Source of the DNA: Saccharum officinarum
Lineage: Eukaryota > Streptophyta > Magnoliopsida > Poales > Poaceae
Reading direction: 5' to 3'
NCBI GenBank assembly: GCA_020631735.1
Contig: CM036168.1
Location: forward strand, 94,406,932-94,470,931
DNA: 64,000 nt
Position numbers and translations under genes: made by a program. How positions within the stretch are numbered: position 1 is the stretch's first letter; the number at the start of each line of letters is the position of its first letter. Positions 10,641-22,725 of the stretch are shown in pieces. The notes beneath the pieces were generated by a model. That model was not told the DNA's origin. It saw nothing but the letters and a program-made list of their open reading frames with translations, and did not search any database.

Positions 10641-13586
10641 TGTCACGGAACCACCCAAATTATAAGAACAAAAGTACAAGAACAATCACCAGAGCAATTA
10701 AATTCCCGTACTTAAGCTCCTATAACCCCGGTAGTCCAATAAAATCCCGAGGGATTTTAAACCAACCAACATACAAGCCAAGATCGTAGTGGTCCAACAT
10801 AACAGGTCATATGTTACATCTATTTCATAAGTAATTCAACATATATCGGAGTTCAGTAGAGTTATTACAACTCAAGTTCAAAAGTAGCGGAAGCAAAGTA
10901 GTTTGAAACTAATATCACCTTAATTCAAATACATGCCAGTACCAAGGTCAATTTCCCATAAAAGCATGAGAGATAAGATAGCTCAGAAGGATCATGCCCA
11001 TGATCACACTCCGCCACTACAGCCGGAGTCTTCCAATTCTTGCAGTAGCTATGTTATACCACAACCTGCAACAAGTGGGAATAAACCCTGAGTACGAGAA
11101 GGTACTCAGCTAGACTTACCCGTCATAAACCAGAAATAATATGACACCAAGGGGTATGCAAGGCTTTCTTTCAGTGGGCTAGATTGACTCATTTGCGAAA
11201 AGCATAAGTTATCATGAATAAACTAATTTAAGTCCTTTTGCATCATATTTATTATAACCTATTCAATCTAGGTAAGCACCTATGCTAAAGCAATCACTTG
11301 ATTAACCATTAACATCAAAGGTTACCATCTCAGGTTTAGCATTTCCAACATTATCCACATAACCATCCGTGTTCCATCATTATTACTACGATGCCGTAAC
11401 TCGAGTCAAGTGTTCACTATCCAGTGAACGATGGCGATTCGAATCGATTATTAACCAGCTGGTAATTTATTCCTCACATAAACCTCACTCAACCGCTAAA
11501 GTGAGGTATTGGTCACCGAGTCAACCATTCAGGTAAAGTCGCGAGCTTGCCAGGAACCACATGTACCCGGGGGCCGCCCGACTGCTCTTTGGCCTTATCA
11601 TCGCGCCCCCGTATCCTGCCACTACTGCTCCGGTATAGTGCGTTGCGGGCAATCCACTCGGCCCGAATAATCTCCCAGCTTCGCGGTCGAAAGGTACTTT
11701 ATTCGGCCAGCTAAATGTGAGGCATGCGTTCAACATGACCCGAGCCCAACAACGGTCGGTCCTTAATCGACACAGATGGAAACTACAAGCACCCCAGAAC
11801 CCTGTCTGGTTGCCCAATACTTATTCCGCCCGGTCTCCAATTATCCATCAACACTTGGTTATTTCCAGGATATCATCCATTCCATAACTAAAGTATTCCA
11901 GTAACCACCTATAGTTGTCGGTGACAGGAAATCACCGATCGCTACCGGTCTAAGCAGGGCTAAGCAATATTTTCGATCCTGAACTAAAATAGGATTCCAG
12001 GCACATTTACGGGACAAGGAAAGGATATATATGCAGCAAGTGTTTTCAATCAACTCCTATAACTTAATGCAACAATACATATATAACATATATATACTCA
12101 ATTGCTTCTGTAAAGTAGGAGGCTTAGAATGCTCCGGGGCTTGCCTGAGATCGAACACTTAGGTTAGTGTTGACAGATGACACTTGCTTGGCGAGCATCT
12201 CCCATCCCGGCACTTGTTTAGTCCTTCCATCTTCGGGATAGGTCCACCAAACACCGTCTTCAGGTTTGGCTCCAACATCTCATCCTTCAAGTGGTGCATC
12301 TAGCGTACCTAGATGAGATGCAAGATGCATGTATGAATATAATGAATGGTAACACAAGATGCATCACATAATCATTCATGTAAACACACGATTAAGACAT
12401 AGACACCAAAAGCTATTTAGCTAACCTCACACAACCAATTAAAGAGGGCAAGCACATTAAGCATAACACAAGTTTGACAAGATCACAAGTATCTTAACTT
12501 GACCATCATCAAGGGTATAAGCCACACTTAGCAACACATGGAGTAAACAACCATAACTCGCATCTGATAATTTCTAGACTGCAACAACAGCTACATGTTT
12601 GGATCATAACTGGAGTTATACAAATCCAATAGCCATACAACAAGACATTCTGGAAAGCTTATGAAATTGTACATAATTCATATTTAATCATCTTAGCATG
12701 ATTCTTAAGTTAACCAAGTCAAACATACATAATTACAGAATCTGGTCCAGAGATTCCAGAGAACAACTATTTCTGGAACCCAACTTAAACAGTCATTACT
12801 CACAAACTATAAGGCCAAATGCCACCAAAATTTAACACAAACTAGATTAATGAGTTATCTACAACTTTGTTATAAGCATGTTTCTCAGCAAACATAATTT
12901 TCATGGTGCAATTACCAAAGTCCCAGAAACTGTCCAGGAAAGCATCAATTGCAAGAATAAATATTAACTTATATTCGAAACATATATTTGGCCACAACCA
13001 ATGTAACCATCATAAAGTGCATGTTAAATTATCACCAAAAAGCATAGTGCTCATCACTAAATAAATTCTTTTAATGCATTTCTTAATTTATTTAGATAGT
13101 AAGGTGAAATAATAAACATATATCAAAAGCCCATGATAAAATCTATAAAAATTACAGTAGCTCTTACATACACCAATAGTCTACTGTACAAATTTCAAGT
13201 CATGTGGACATGCATATCAACCTCTATGAAAAAGACAAATTGCTATTGCAAGAATTCATGTGAGAGCAAGATACACTAATAACTCACACATATGGCAACC
13301 AAAATTCATGAAATTTTTTCCACACACTAAACATCATATTAGTAGCATGCCACAAAAATTTCACTTCATTTGGAGCTCTAGATCTACAGTTATCAAAATG
13401 ACAAATTCAACTAGCATTAAAACCTAACTGCATAAATACATTTTTACAGAGAAAACTTTAAACTAAAACATGACATATTATGGATCTAATGCATAGAGAA
13501 TTTCACAAGGATTCTAAAAAGTCCTCATTGCTATTTTACGATTTTTCTATGATTTACTATGAATTTCCAAAGTTCCTACAAAATAA

Positions 13587-14280
13587 TTACAAATCAGTCC
13601 CGAGAGCACTATTCACATGAGTCATAGGTTCTGCAGAGAGGCCCCTGCTCTTCTTCGAATTGCTGTACGAGGTCCCTGACGCGAATTTGAACAGAGGACG
13701 CCGGGGAATCGGCCGGTGGTGGCCGGAGGAGGGCCGGCGGCGGGGGAAGGTGGGGAAGCACCAGGAGGTTGGTGCACACTCGTAGGTGGCCGCAGCTTGC
13801 TCCGCGGAGGCCCGACACGGCCTGGCCACGCACGCCGGCGGTCGGAGCGACGGCGGGAGGCGGCGGCAGCGCAGCGGGGTGCGGCATGGCCGACGGAGGA
13901 GTGCGGGAGGGGCGGCGTGGTGAGAGGAAGATGATGGTGCGGTCGGCTTGGACGAATGAAGGGCTGAGCAGCGGGGACGCGGCGGGGCCGAGCTCGGCCA
14001 GCCGGCCATGGCAGACGCGTGTCCCGGCGCGGAGCGGAGCGAGGAACAGCAAGTGAGGAAGAGCGCTGGGGAGTGGGGAGCTTGGCGTCCACCTCTAGAC
14101 TACGTAGGGGAGGCAGGGTGCGCGGCAGAGAAGGCAGGGCACGCGGCAAGGAAGCTCGGCAATGGTGGCCACGTCCACGGACACGCGGCGTCCTTGAGGC
14201 CTTCTACCGAGCACGTGGCGGGCGACGGTATGACCGACGTGGGGAGCCGATTTGGGCCGCTTCCGGGCTGAATCAGTCCT
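13587..14280. other. GC-rich island inside the LARD 3' LTR, open in several frames
   Basis: The segment stays open in several frames on both strands (for example 13,622-14,149 minus, 175 codons) only because it is GC-rich and low in A/T stops. The products are Pro/Ala/Arg-rich with no domain. The equivalent block occurs at 25,680-26,385. It could be a promoter or CpG-island-like part of the LTR. I do not call a gene. Confidence 0.5.
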
Positions 14281-14705
14281 TGGGCCAAAAATGAAATTTG
14301 CTCACCTCGGCCTACTCTACGTTTCTCATTTAAAGTGCCTGATCATTTGACCTCTGTAACAGTGGGTAATTAAGCCTCAAAATGACAGTGTCAACATGTT
14401 GATAACGATCACGGGAACTCGCGTTCAGAGGTCAAAACTCGGTCAAACTCAGTGCAACTTTTTGCATGCTCTTCTCCATAATATACCCTTCAACTTTTAT
14501 TTTTGGACCAACTCAAGTTGCTTAATGAATTTTGGAGAACGCGGAATGCCAACGTCGTTGCTTAGCGAAACTCCAGATTTAGAATATTTCTAAGTGCTGA
14601 AAACAACTGCAAATTTGATCTTGTGACCTCGATTTGACTTACTTCCAAGCTGATCTAGCTCTTAGTCCAAAAACAAACTTTGTTCTACATGATATGGACT
14701 ACAAC

Positions 14706-17700
14706 CAATGTTTTCGTAAACACTAAACGGTCGGTCACCCTCTGTTTACCATTTAGACCGTTTAAACAGAATTAAATGGACTAAACGGATTTGTATAATT
14801 TCACCCAAAAATACATATTTATGCATATAAAAATATTTTTTCAGATTTTCAAACACAATATATCAATGTCAAAACTCACAAGCATACAACTAGAACCAAG
14901 AATAATATCGCGTCATGAGACATGGTCACATCAATCCATTACACTTCAGTGTTCAGTACATATAACATGCGTGCAACAGATATGCATCATGCATTCATGC
15001 ATGACAAATCACAAATGTCGCCTCTGGACTCTGCTTTAATTCCTCCCCAAAACAGCCACAAGTCAGGTCGACTACTCATGGGTCATGGCACATACAAAAG
15101 CTACAGACTGGCTGGCAGTAGAGGCATAGCAAAAGTTCACAGAAATGCAAATATAAATTAGTTCTAACTTCTAAGTCATAAGCGAAAGCAAAATAAGATA
15201 AGCAGCCATGCATGTGCAGTAAAGGGACTAGTCCTCATTCTCCCCATCCTGCTCATCCTCCCCAACAACTGGGACAACATCCTCCTGGTCAGACTCAAAG
15301 TCGATGTCTTCCTCATTGGTTGGCTCTTCTTCAGACTCAAATTCATCTTCACTAACATCTCTCATTTGGGCCAGCCTTGCACTCCTACGAAGTTTCCCAC
15401 ATTCCTCAACCCCACATGCCTGTTCGATTAACTTCCATGTCAGCCCACAAACAGGCTCACCATCCTCTTCATCACCACCATCGACAAGCCATCCTTGAGC
15501 ATGATTTGAATCAGTCCCTAGAAGAGGATCCATATTTTGATTCTTCTTGGTCTTCACTTTTTTCCCATTCATCTTGTTATTGTATTGCACAAAAACAAGT
15601 TGATTGAGACGCTCACTTGTCAGCTTATTTCTTTTCTTTGTATGATTCTACAAAATTACAAGTGCAAATCTAAGTCTGTTGACAATTCACAAATGATAAA
15701 TCCAAAATAACAAATAATATGTATTACTAATACAATTTGGAGTTAGAATCTTACTCCTTCAAAATAGCTCTAGGTCCTTTCACAACCGGAAGCGCTAGAT
15801 GTTAAAGAGAGAATCCTTATAGCCATCCTTTGCAAAGTTGGAACTTGCGTCCCATAATTGCCCCACCATTTTGCTGCGAGTGAAGGCACAAACAATATAT
15901 ATACACATCAGATTTAGATAACTAATTGTGTGCAGCAAATGCATGGTACAGAAATGAACACAGCTACAAATCAAGCAAGATTAGTACCTGGGTCGAAATT
16001 GTAGTCCTTGCAGCCATCCTTTGCTACAGGTTTTCCAAAGTGGCCCTCTTTATCTCTGAACTTTGGCAGCTCCTCATTGAGCACTTTGTTCTGCTTGTCG
16101 TAGTCACCATGGTAAAAAGTCTCCACGGCAGTCATTAATCCATCCATAATCTGCTCATTCTTAAATATGGAATCATCACTGTAGCTATAATATGGGTTTA
16201 AAAAATGAAGGTTAGAACTTATAACTTAGGATGAATGAATGGACAAGCATATTACCACGCACATAAACCCACTTCGCAATGTAACACTGCAAGGTATGCA
16301 GTCTATCTTTCCATACTGTTTCTGAGATTAATTTTTGCCTCATCGCGCTTGTGCTAAGTGAAGCTTGGTCAAGAGGCAATGTAAATTTATCCATAGGCCC
16401 TATTTTCCTAACGGGTTTCCCTCCAGGACCATCAAGCTCTTCTACTTCTGTCATGGTGGTGTCCTCGTCAGTATTCGGCGCACCAGCAAGATCCACAGCA
16501 TCTCTAACTTCTTGTTGCTGATCTTGCCTAGCCTTCTTAGCGTCCTTTGAGTCATCTATGGCTTTCTTGCACTTTTCTTTGTCTTCTGGTGATGACTTTG
16601 GGCAAGGTCTAACCTATATAATTAGAAATCAAGAAGTGAGTTAGTAACTAAGTAAGTTCTGGGCAATCTGCAATAAAGTGATAATGCATGATAGAGTCAG
16701 AGGTCACAGATTAACCTCTCCACGAATTCCAGCAATATGGAGCTTCAGCCTATATATCCCTGATGTCACTTGTAGACCACACAGTTTGCACTTGATGATA
16801 TTCAAGTTTGTTGGATCCACCAACACACCATAATCCCATCCAATATCATCAGAGTTCCTCTTCAACATAATAGGTTTGTTGGTGCCATCAGTAGGATTTG
16901 ATGCAGCAGATGACATCCTAAAAATTGTAAGGTTCAAACGTTTCAATTAACCAAGATTCCATCTTGCATACAAAACTAATAGGACAAGCAGACTTGCAGC
17001 AGTAGCAGTAGCATGGTTTGAAGGGAACAATTAGACAATCAATCACCAAAATTAATAAACCTAATCTACAGGCCAATGACATAAGCACTAGTGTTGTGGC
17101 GCACAACACATCCGTCATAATCCTAATTAGTGCTGTGGCGCACAACACATCCATCATAATCCTAATTAACGGAAAAATGCAGTACAAGCCAGTGGCAAAA
17201 ACAAGCATTGAGGCATGGCTACTTAATTACTTGCACTTGCACGAGTACATACAGTCTACACTCTACAGACAACCAGATCTACCAAAGTAATTAAAATGGA
17301 GAAGAGTGGAGAGAGTAGAAATTACCTAGTGGCTGCACGGCAGATGCACAACCACTGAAGAAGGTTGGAGATGGAGATGGAGCCTTGGATAGACACTGCA
17401 ACTCAGGTCAGGTCGCCAAGCAGGGAGCACGCGACCGGCGGCCACGTGCGGCTGCACAGCGCAGATAGCGCGTGAGCGTCGACCTAGGTAGGTGAAGGGG
17501 CCGCGGCCGAGGAAGGTTCCACTCCATGCCTGCAGCAGCGGATGCTGAGGGAGGGCACGCACCGCTGCTGGAGCCACGGACAAATCTCAGACACGCGGTG
17601 CTTCTGGGCCAGAGGAAGTGACGAACACAGTGAATGAGGATGAGAGGTGGCGGCGGCAGTGTGGAATTGAAAGAAACCCTAAGGCTGATCCATCTCGCAT

Positions 17701-18004
17701 ATATATATGGTGCTGAAAAATTGGGCGGCAATGTTGGATGTGTTGGGCGCGCTCTGGTTCCGAAAAATCCTTCTCTCGAGTCGTCACTCCATCGCCTAAA
17801 CGGTGTGCTAAACGCGTGTTTTTCCCGCCTAGGCCTGCCCAGCACGTTTCCGTCTCTCCCGCTCAGGCCGTTTTTCAACGTCTTTGACCGTTTAAACGGC
17901 CTGGCCGTTTAGCCTACCATTTTTGGCCTAAACAAGGCGACCATGCTTTGTTTACCGTTTAATGGCTGTTTAGACAGCCGTTTAGCCCGTTTAGGCAAAC
18001 ATTG
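14706..18004 (-). mobile_element. hAT DNA transposon, 3,299 bp, 8-bp target duplication
   Basis: Terminal inverted repeats are CAATGTTTTCGTAAAC on the left and GTTTAGGCAAACATTG on the right. The flanking duplication ACTACAAC occurs at 14698-14705 and 18005-18012, the 8-bp size of hAT elements. Removing it restores perfect alignment with the other LARD LTR. Both subterminal zones are packed with CCGTTTA/TAAACGG motifs (for example 14,725-14,780 and 17,790-17,990), as expected for transposase binding sites. It encodes a decayed transposase on the minus strand. A GC-rich block at 17,340-17,880 is probably its leader or promoter region. Confidence 0.92.
15228..16916 (-). pseudogene. hAT transposase, internally deleted
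   Basis: The start is MSSAASNP at 16,916. A BED-type zinc finger follows (CKLCGLQVTSGIYRLKLHIAG, 16,720-16,790) and ends at a GT donor at 16,715. Exon 2 (about 16,616-16,240) carries a Lys/Glu-rich linker, then IGPMDKF and CYIAKWVYV. The central part expected next (DUF659 and most of the RNase H-like catalytic fold) is missing. Code resumes at about 16,200-15,990 (YSDDSIFKNEQIMDGL) and at 15,880-15,770 with the C-terminal dimerisation region (KWWGNYG, SSASGCER). There the conserved Trp codon after SSASGCER is a TAG stop. The acidic tail ends at 15,228. It would have bound and cut hAT ends; this copy cannot. Confidence 0.85.
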
Positions 18005-18559
18005 ACTACAACTTTCATTTAAGGTCCAACCTCAAAACTGGTATAGAACCTGCTGTTCTACTTTGACCAAAGGAGGATCACGATGAAGCTTAAATCATCC
18101 TTTTTGATCCATTGGAGCATTTTCGGGGCATTTGCTCAACACGAACCTTTCACGACTTTTGTTGTAGAGTCCATCTAGAGTCTTTTGGGCAAGGTTTCAA
18201 GGTTGGGTTGATGACCTATATTTTCATTCACTTAATAGTGCAATTCAAGCACTTAGTAAAACCATTCCAACAAGGATATAACTTATCATTCCATGTGACT
18301 TTTTGATTCCAAACTTTATGAAACTTTTCCAGGGATCAATATAGATAGGTACTAAGGTGAGACACATGAAGATATTACAATAACACCACCCAAGCATATA
18401 TCTTGAAAATGGCCTATATATAAAAGCAATGGTGTAGCATCCAAGTTTAGGTTAGGCTCATTTCTATAGGTCAACCTTGACATCGTCATCTCCACTTAAT
18501 CTATCATGTTTGAGCTCAAACCCACTGCTTAACTGGTGACAAACACCTGGGGTGTTACA

Positions 18560-18578
18560 GCCCTCCCCCCTTAAAAGA
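18560..18578 (-). other. Polypurine tract of the LARD
   Basis: On the minus strand the bases just before the 3' LTR read CTTTTAAGGGGGGAGGGC, a textbook polypurine tract for plus-strand cDNA priming. It fixes the element's orientation together with the PBS at the other end. Confidence 0.88.
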
Positions 18579-21500
18579 ATCGCGTCCCGAGATTCGGTGC
18601 GAAGGACCTTTCAAGGGAAGAGAAGCATGTTATCCAATTCCAACATCTGCAAGCGCATTAGGCTACTTAGCTTCAAGCATCAGATAGGCTAATTGGTCAA
18701 GACAACTTTCTGATACTCGCTCTTCGTAGAAACTTTTGTCTGAATAATTTTCTTCACTGACTTCCATGAAGCATTGTTACTTTGGGAGGAATCCAAGATA
18801 ATACGGTACTTTGTTCACGGTGTACGAAGAGTACTACAAGCATGGACTAACTACTCATAGCATTTACTTTTCTAGTGGCATAGCATGTACAACTTTTGAT
18901 AAAGGTTGGATCCCTATACGAGGTAATCATTCTTTGAGGCTATCAAAAACCGTCTAACCAATAGACAAGGTCTATACCGGTCATAGATGACTCACTCACT
19001 TAGATGCCAACTGATGGAAACTACATATTGTTCCACGTGTGTAGTTCTCTTTCTCTGATGCCAACACTATATTATCTGAGTTTGTTGAGGGAACAGTGAA
19101 AGTGACAGCTGACTCTGTCGGTACTGGATTTCTGCCAAATGTTACCTAAGAAGATTCTCTTATACAAAGGCACATAGGGGTGCAATTAGTCTTTCCAAGG
19201 GTACTGAGGGTTGTCTAACAGCAAGATACCTATCAATTGTAAGTTCTTGGCATGCATTACAAACATAACCTTCCAATGCAAGGGATGATCACAGTCAACA
19301 GAGAAATCACCGATTCTGTACCCTTTTGTTTTCTATTCATATCACATAAACTACTGCTCCAATATGCACAAATATTGGTGGGCATATAGATCCATGGGTC
19401 TTCTAACTACTCGCCAAAATTTAGCTCAAACGGACACCGTTTGACTATCCAACAACCCATCCACCAAAATAGCTCTGTTCTGAAATGGTAGTAAACCAAG
19501 CTGGCAAGACATCTCTCAAATCCTATGTTTTACTCAACCAATACTTATACTAACTTAAGACATTGAAGGGTCCTAGGCAAGGAATGAGGTTACCAAGTTT
19601 GGGGTCAATCCAACTTCGTTTGAGTCACTAACTGTTGACTTGAAGATAACCGGTGTAGTGCCACAAAAATTCTGGACAAATTTCGTGTTCTTCCTTTTCT
19701 TTTGATTCACATGTTGAGGCGTGTGTTTTGCACTCTCTCATCTTTCTCATAGTAGCAGAAGCCTTTCTCTAGCTGAGGATGGAGGCAATAGTCTTCCTGA
19801 CATGTTTCTCAGGGAACAATTTCAACCGTTGATCTAGACACCAATCTTGACGATGCACAAGCATTGGACTTGTGGGCTGTCTTCACAGAGCACAAAGCAT
19901 TATTCCACATGGGGGGCATCCCTACGTAGATAAGGAACCATTTCTGAATATTTTCTGGCATTTCATCCAATAGAACCTTGAACCAAAACTGTTCGTGGTA
20001 CTTAGGGGCGCAATGATGCAGATCGAAACTATGGACATGCTTTCTCTAGTTCTTCACATGGCTAATACAACATCTTGTACTATATACGTGATTGTCCAAG
20101 ATGGAATTGACTTGATAGCACATTTGGAGAAGAAGTAGCACTTGCATTGCTGACCAGCTTCATGGCTTCTTTGCTTACTACTGTTCGTCGGGACATAACC
20201 ATCATAGTTATCGAGGAATCGTTACTTGACTGGAGATTAACCTTCTTACTGGCAAATAATCAGTTGTCTCTCAATTCCCAAAGTTCCAACCTTTACTCTT
20301 GACCACCACAATAATTACAGTCGAGGCACAAACAAGTGGTCGACATTGAAGTCTACAGATAAGGAGTCACACCAGAGAGAGTTGATTTCATCTGTATGAC
20401 TGTCATCCACACAAGCATCAAGACATTGATAGTTAGGTCATATGCACCATGTGACGATCGGTTCTTTTCCAATGGATAACTTGTCCAATCATTTAGTGTT
20501 AGGTTTCCATTCGATTCAACAGGGATGGCATACATTGCTCAATCGATGACCGATGTCATATAAGGACACATAGGGAGAGTCACTTGTCTACCACCTGTTG
20601 TAGTATGTCAATGCTTATGCCGGTGACTGTTCTTCAAAGGTCATCTTCTTAGCAACTTCAAAGGATATCTACTACATAAGATCTAAGATATGAATCTTTA
20701 GATAAGATATAGGGAGATAACCAAGGAAAACGGTCACGAGAAATAACACATCGGTTGTTGTTTCATAATGGATCATGAATAGCAACCCTGATACCAGCGC
20801 GTGCCGAGCAGCACAACCTTGTGTGCGTGCCCACAGGAGGCTCTCGGTTTCGTCGCGGCACCATAGAATGCTAATCATAACACCATTATTAAACGCACAA
20901 ACAAAGTGGAATTTCAAGTGGCACCGATTGGGTGGTAAGAACAAGCACCAAACAAGGGAGGAGTAGCAAGCAAGGGTAGTTACAAGGTTTAGAGTCAACG
21001 AGGAGGCGATTTGAAGATTAAAACACAACGTAAGAGAACATAGATTAATTGCCGAAGCCAACTGAGCAAGAGTTCTCGGTTATTTCCACGCACGCCTTGC
21101 GTCCACCAAGGTGATTACCAGACGAAAGGTTCCGGTCACGTTGGACAACAACATGAGATCAAGATTAATAACGTTGAGAGACTTCAGAAGTTAAGATGGA
21201 CTTAGCAGACTTCTAGAACAAAATGATACACCGATCAGAGATTGGGTTGATAAGATAGCCACCTGATTTCGCAAGCAAAGATTTCTAGATCAGACGACGA
21301 GAGATTAGCGTTGCTCGGATCATCTGTAGGAGAGACAATCGGGAGGTCCAACATGGAATTGGGTATGGTCTCCAAAACTTGGCAAGCAACAACTGTGGTT
21401 AAGATCGACGTTCGTTAGGACTTAACTTGGTTGGTCAATCGACAAGGGCATTCTCCAAAAGGTAGCGGATGTCCAAGGCCTAAGCAAACATATAAGGGGA

Positions 21501-22706
21501 CTACGCTAGGGCCTATGGTTCAAGCAAGGCATGGATACAAAAACATTCAAGGGCTAGCAACCATGTCTAAGGCTCTGGCTCCTACGAGAATCTAATTAGA
21601 GACGACAACCATGCGATTACGTAACACGAGCGTTGTTCTAGGATAAAGCATCTTCAACACTCACATGCTCACCGAGGACAAAAGAGGTGATAACTATGAC
21701 ACTACCCAGATAACAAGCATCTACACAGCATCATAGTTTTAAGCGAACACTTGAGATTATTAGTTAGGTTAGCTTAAGCATCTAATACTAAGCAGAAGGC
21801 TCACACCTAACAAGAATTTATCCAACAAGAACTAACTACAAGTTTAGCTAAAATAAAAGCATGCTAAAGTAATCAACATAGTGCATGCACATCAATCACA
21901 AGTTACTTATTTATTAGGACAAAGGTGGGAGGAGCATAGTTATATGCACAAAGCAACAATCATGATGATGCATGCTTCGTCCTATTCGTCCTCACAAGAT
22001 TGCCAGCCTAAGGTGGCAATCACGTTCTATGTCGGTGGCATAACATGCATTCTCTCGATATAGAGCTAGTCGTCAGCTATATTCAACTTACGCATTCGTG
22101 GTTAGCGAACCTGCAGAAAATTTCATTGCAGCCCAACAATTCCCAATATAGCACACAATGAAAGCAGTAAACTAAATACTCTCCATACATACATCCCCTG
22201 ATGCATATACTTTGGTATCATAGCTACCTAACAAATGTACCCACAATTAAGTACTTTCATAATTACATGGTTAAACATGTAATTATGTCAGTAACCATAG
22301 CTAACTCTCCCCTAGACCAATGGTTGAACGGTCATGCTCTCCTAGCTCACACTTACCTTGGCGTAGGTGCGACGTTGCAAGAATGTAATTCTAGCGACAT
22401 ATATGGCTATTTCATATATGAAGGTTACCATTACCATTCGACCACAGGGTAACGGTGCGGTCAAGTTATCACTCATACATACCTTGGCTTGGGCGTAGAT
22501 GCAAAAATTTAAAACCCCCAAGTTAGTACTTAATTAAGCCACCTAAGGGTCCTTAATTGGGCATAAAGGAAATGACCACTGGCATACTTAGATTTAAAAT
22601 TCAGATTTGAACAAACCTAAATATATAGTAGCTATAAGTTGTTAAAAACATCGTTTTGCAAACAAAAATTTTGTTTTCAATACACATATGACATGTTTAG
22701 TGTTGA

Positions 22707-22723
22707 ACCTTGCTCCGATACCA
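22707..22723 (-). other. Primer binding site (initiator tRNA-Met type) of the LARD
   Basis: On the minus strand, two bases after the 5' LTR, the sequence TGGTATCGGAGCAAGGT matches the common plant initiator-Met PBS TGGTATCAGAGC with one A-to-G change. Confidence 0.85.
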
Positions 22724-22725
22724 GC

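Larger units (their letters stand above)
10641..18559 (-). repeat. LARD 3' LTR (contains hAT insertion)
   Basis: This is a direct repeat of 22,726-27,345 broken only by the hAT at 14,706-18,004. In the first 125 bases I count six differences from the other LTR, nearly all transitions; later blocks differ less. It adjoins the PPT at 18,560. It includes an AT-rich stretch (about 12,050-13,600) without a gene and a GC-rich island (about 13,590-14,280). Confidence 0.9.
18560..22725 (-). other. LARD internal domain, non-coding
   Basis: These 4.17 kb between the LTRs have no open frame longer than about 130 codons and no gag, protease, RT or integrase motif on either strand. The sequence is moderately AT-rich and unique within the window. 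In LARDs the internal domain is thought to act as packaged structural RNA; that role is inference here. Confidence 0.8.

Noticed and set aside
10274..10715. Plus-strand hydrophobic frames of 77-172 codons
   Set aside because: Antisense to gypsy gag and partly running into the LARD LTR.
13622..14149. 175-codon frame in the LARD LTR (and 180 codons at 25,700-26,242)
   Set aside because: Low-complexity Pro/Arg text open in several frames in a GC island; no motif, although present in both LTRs.
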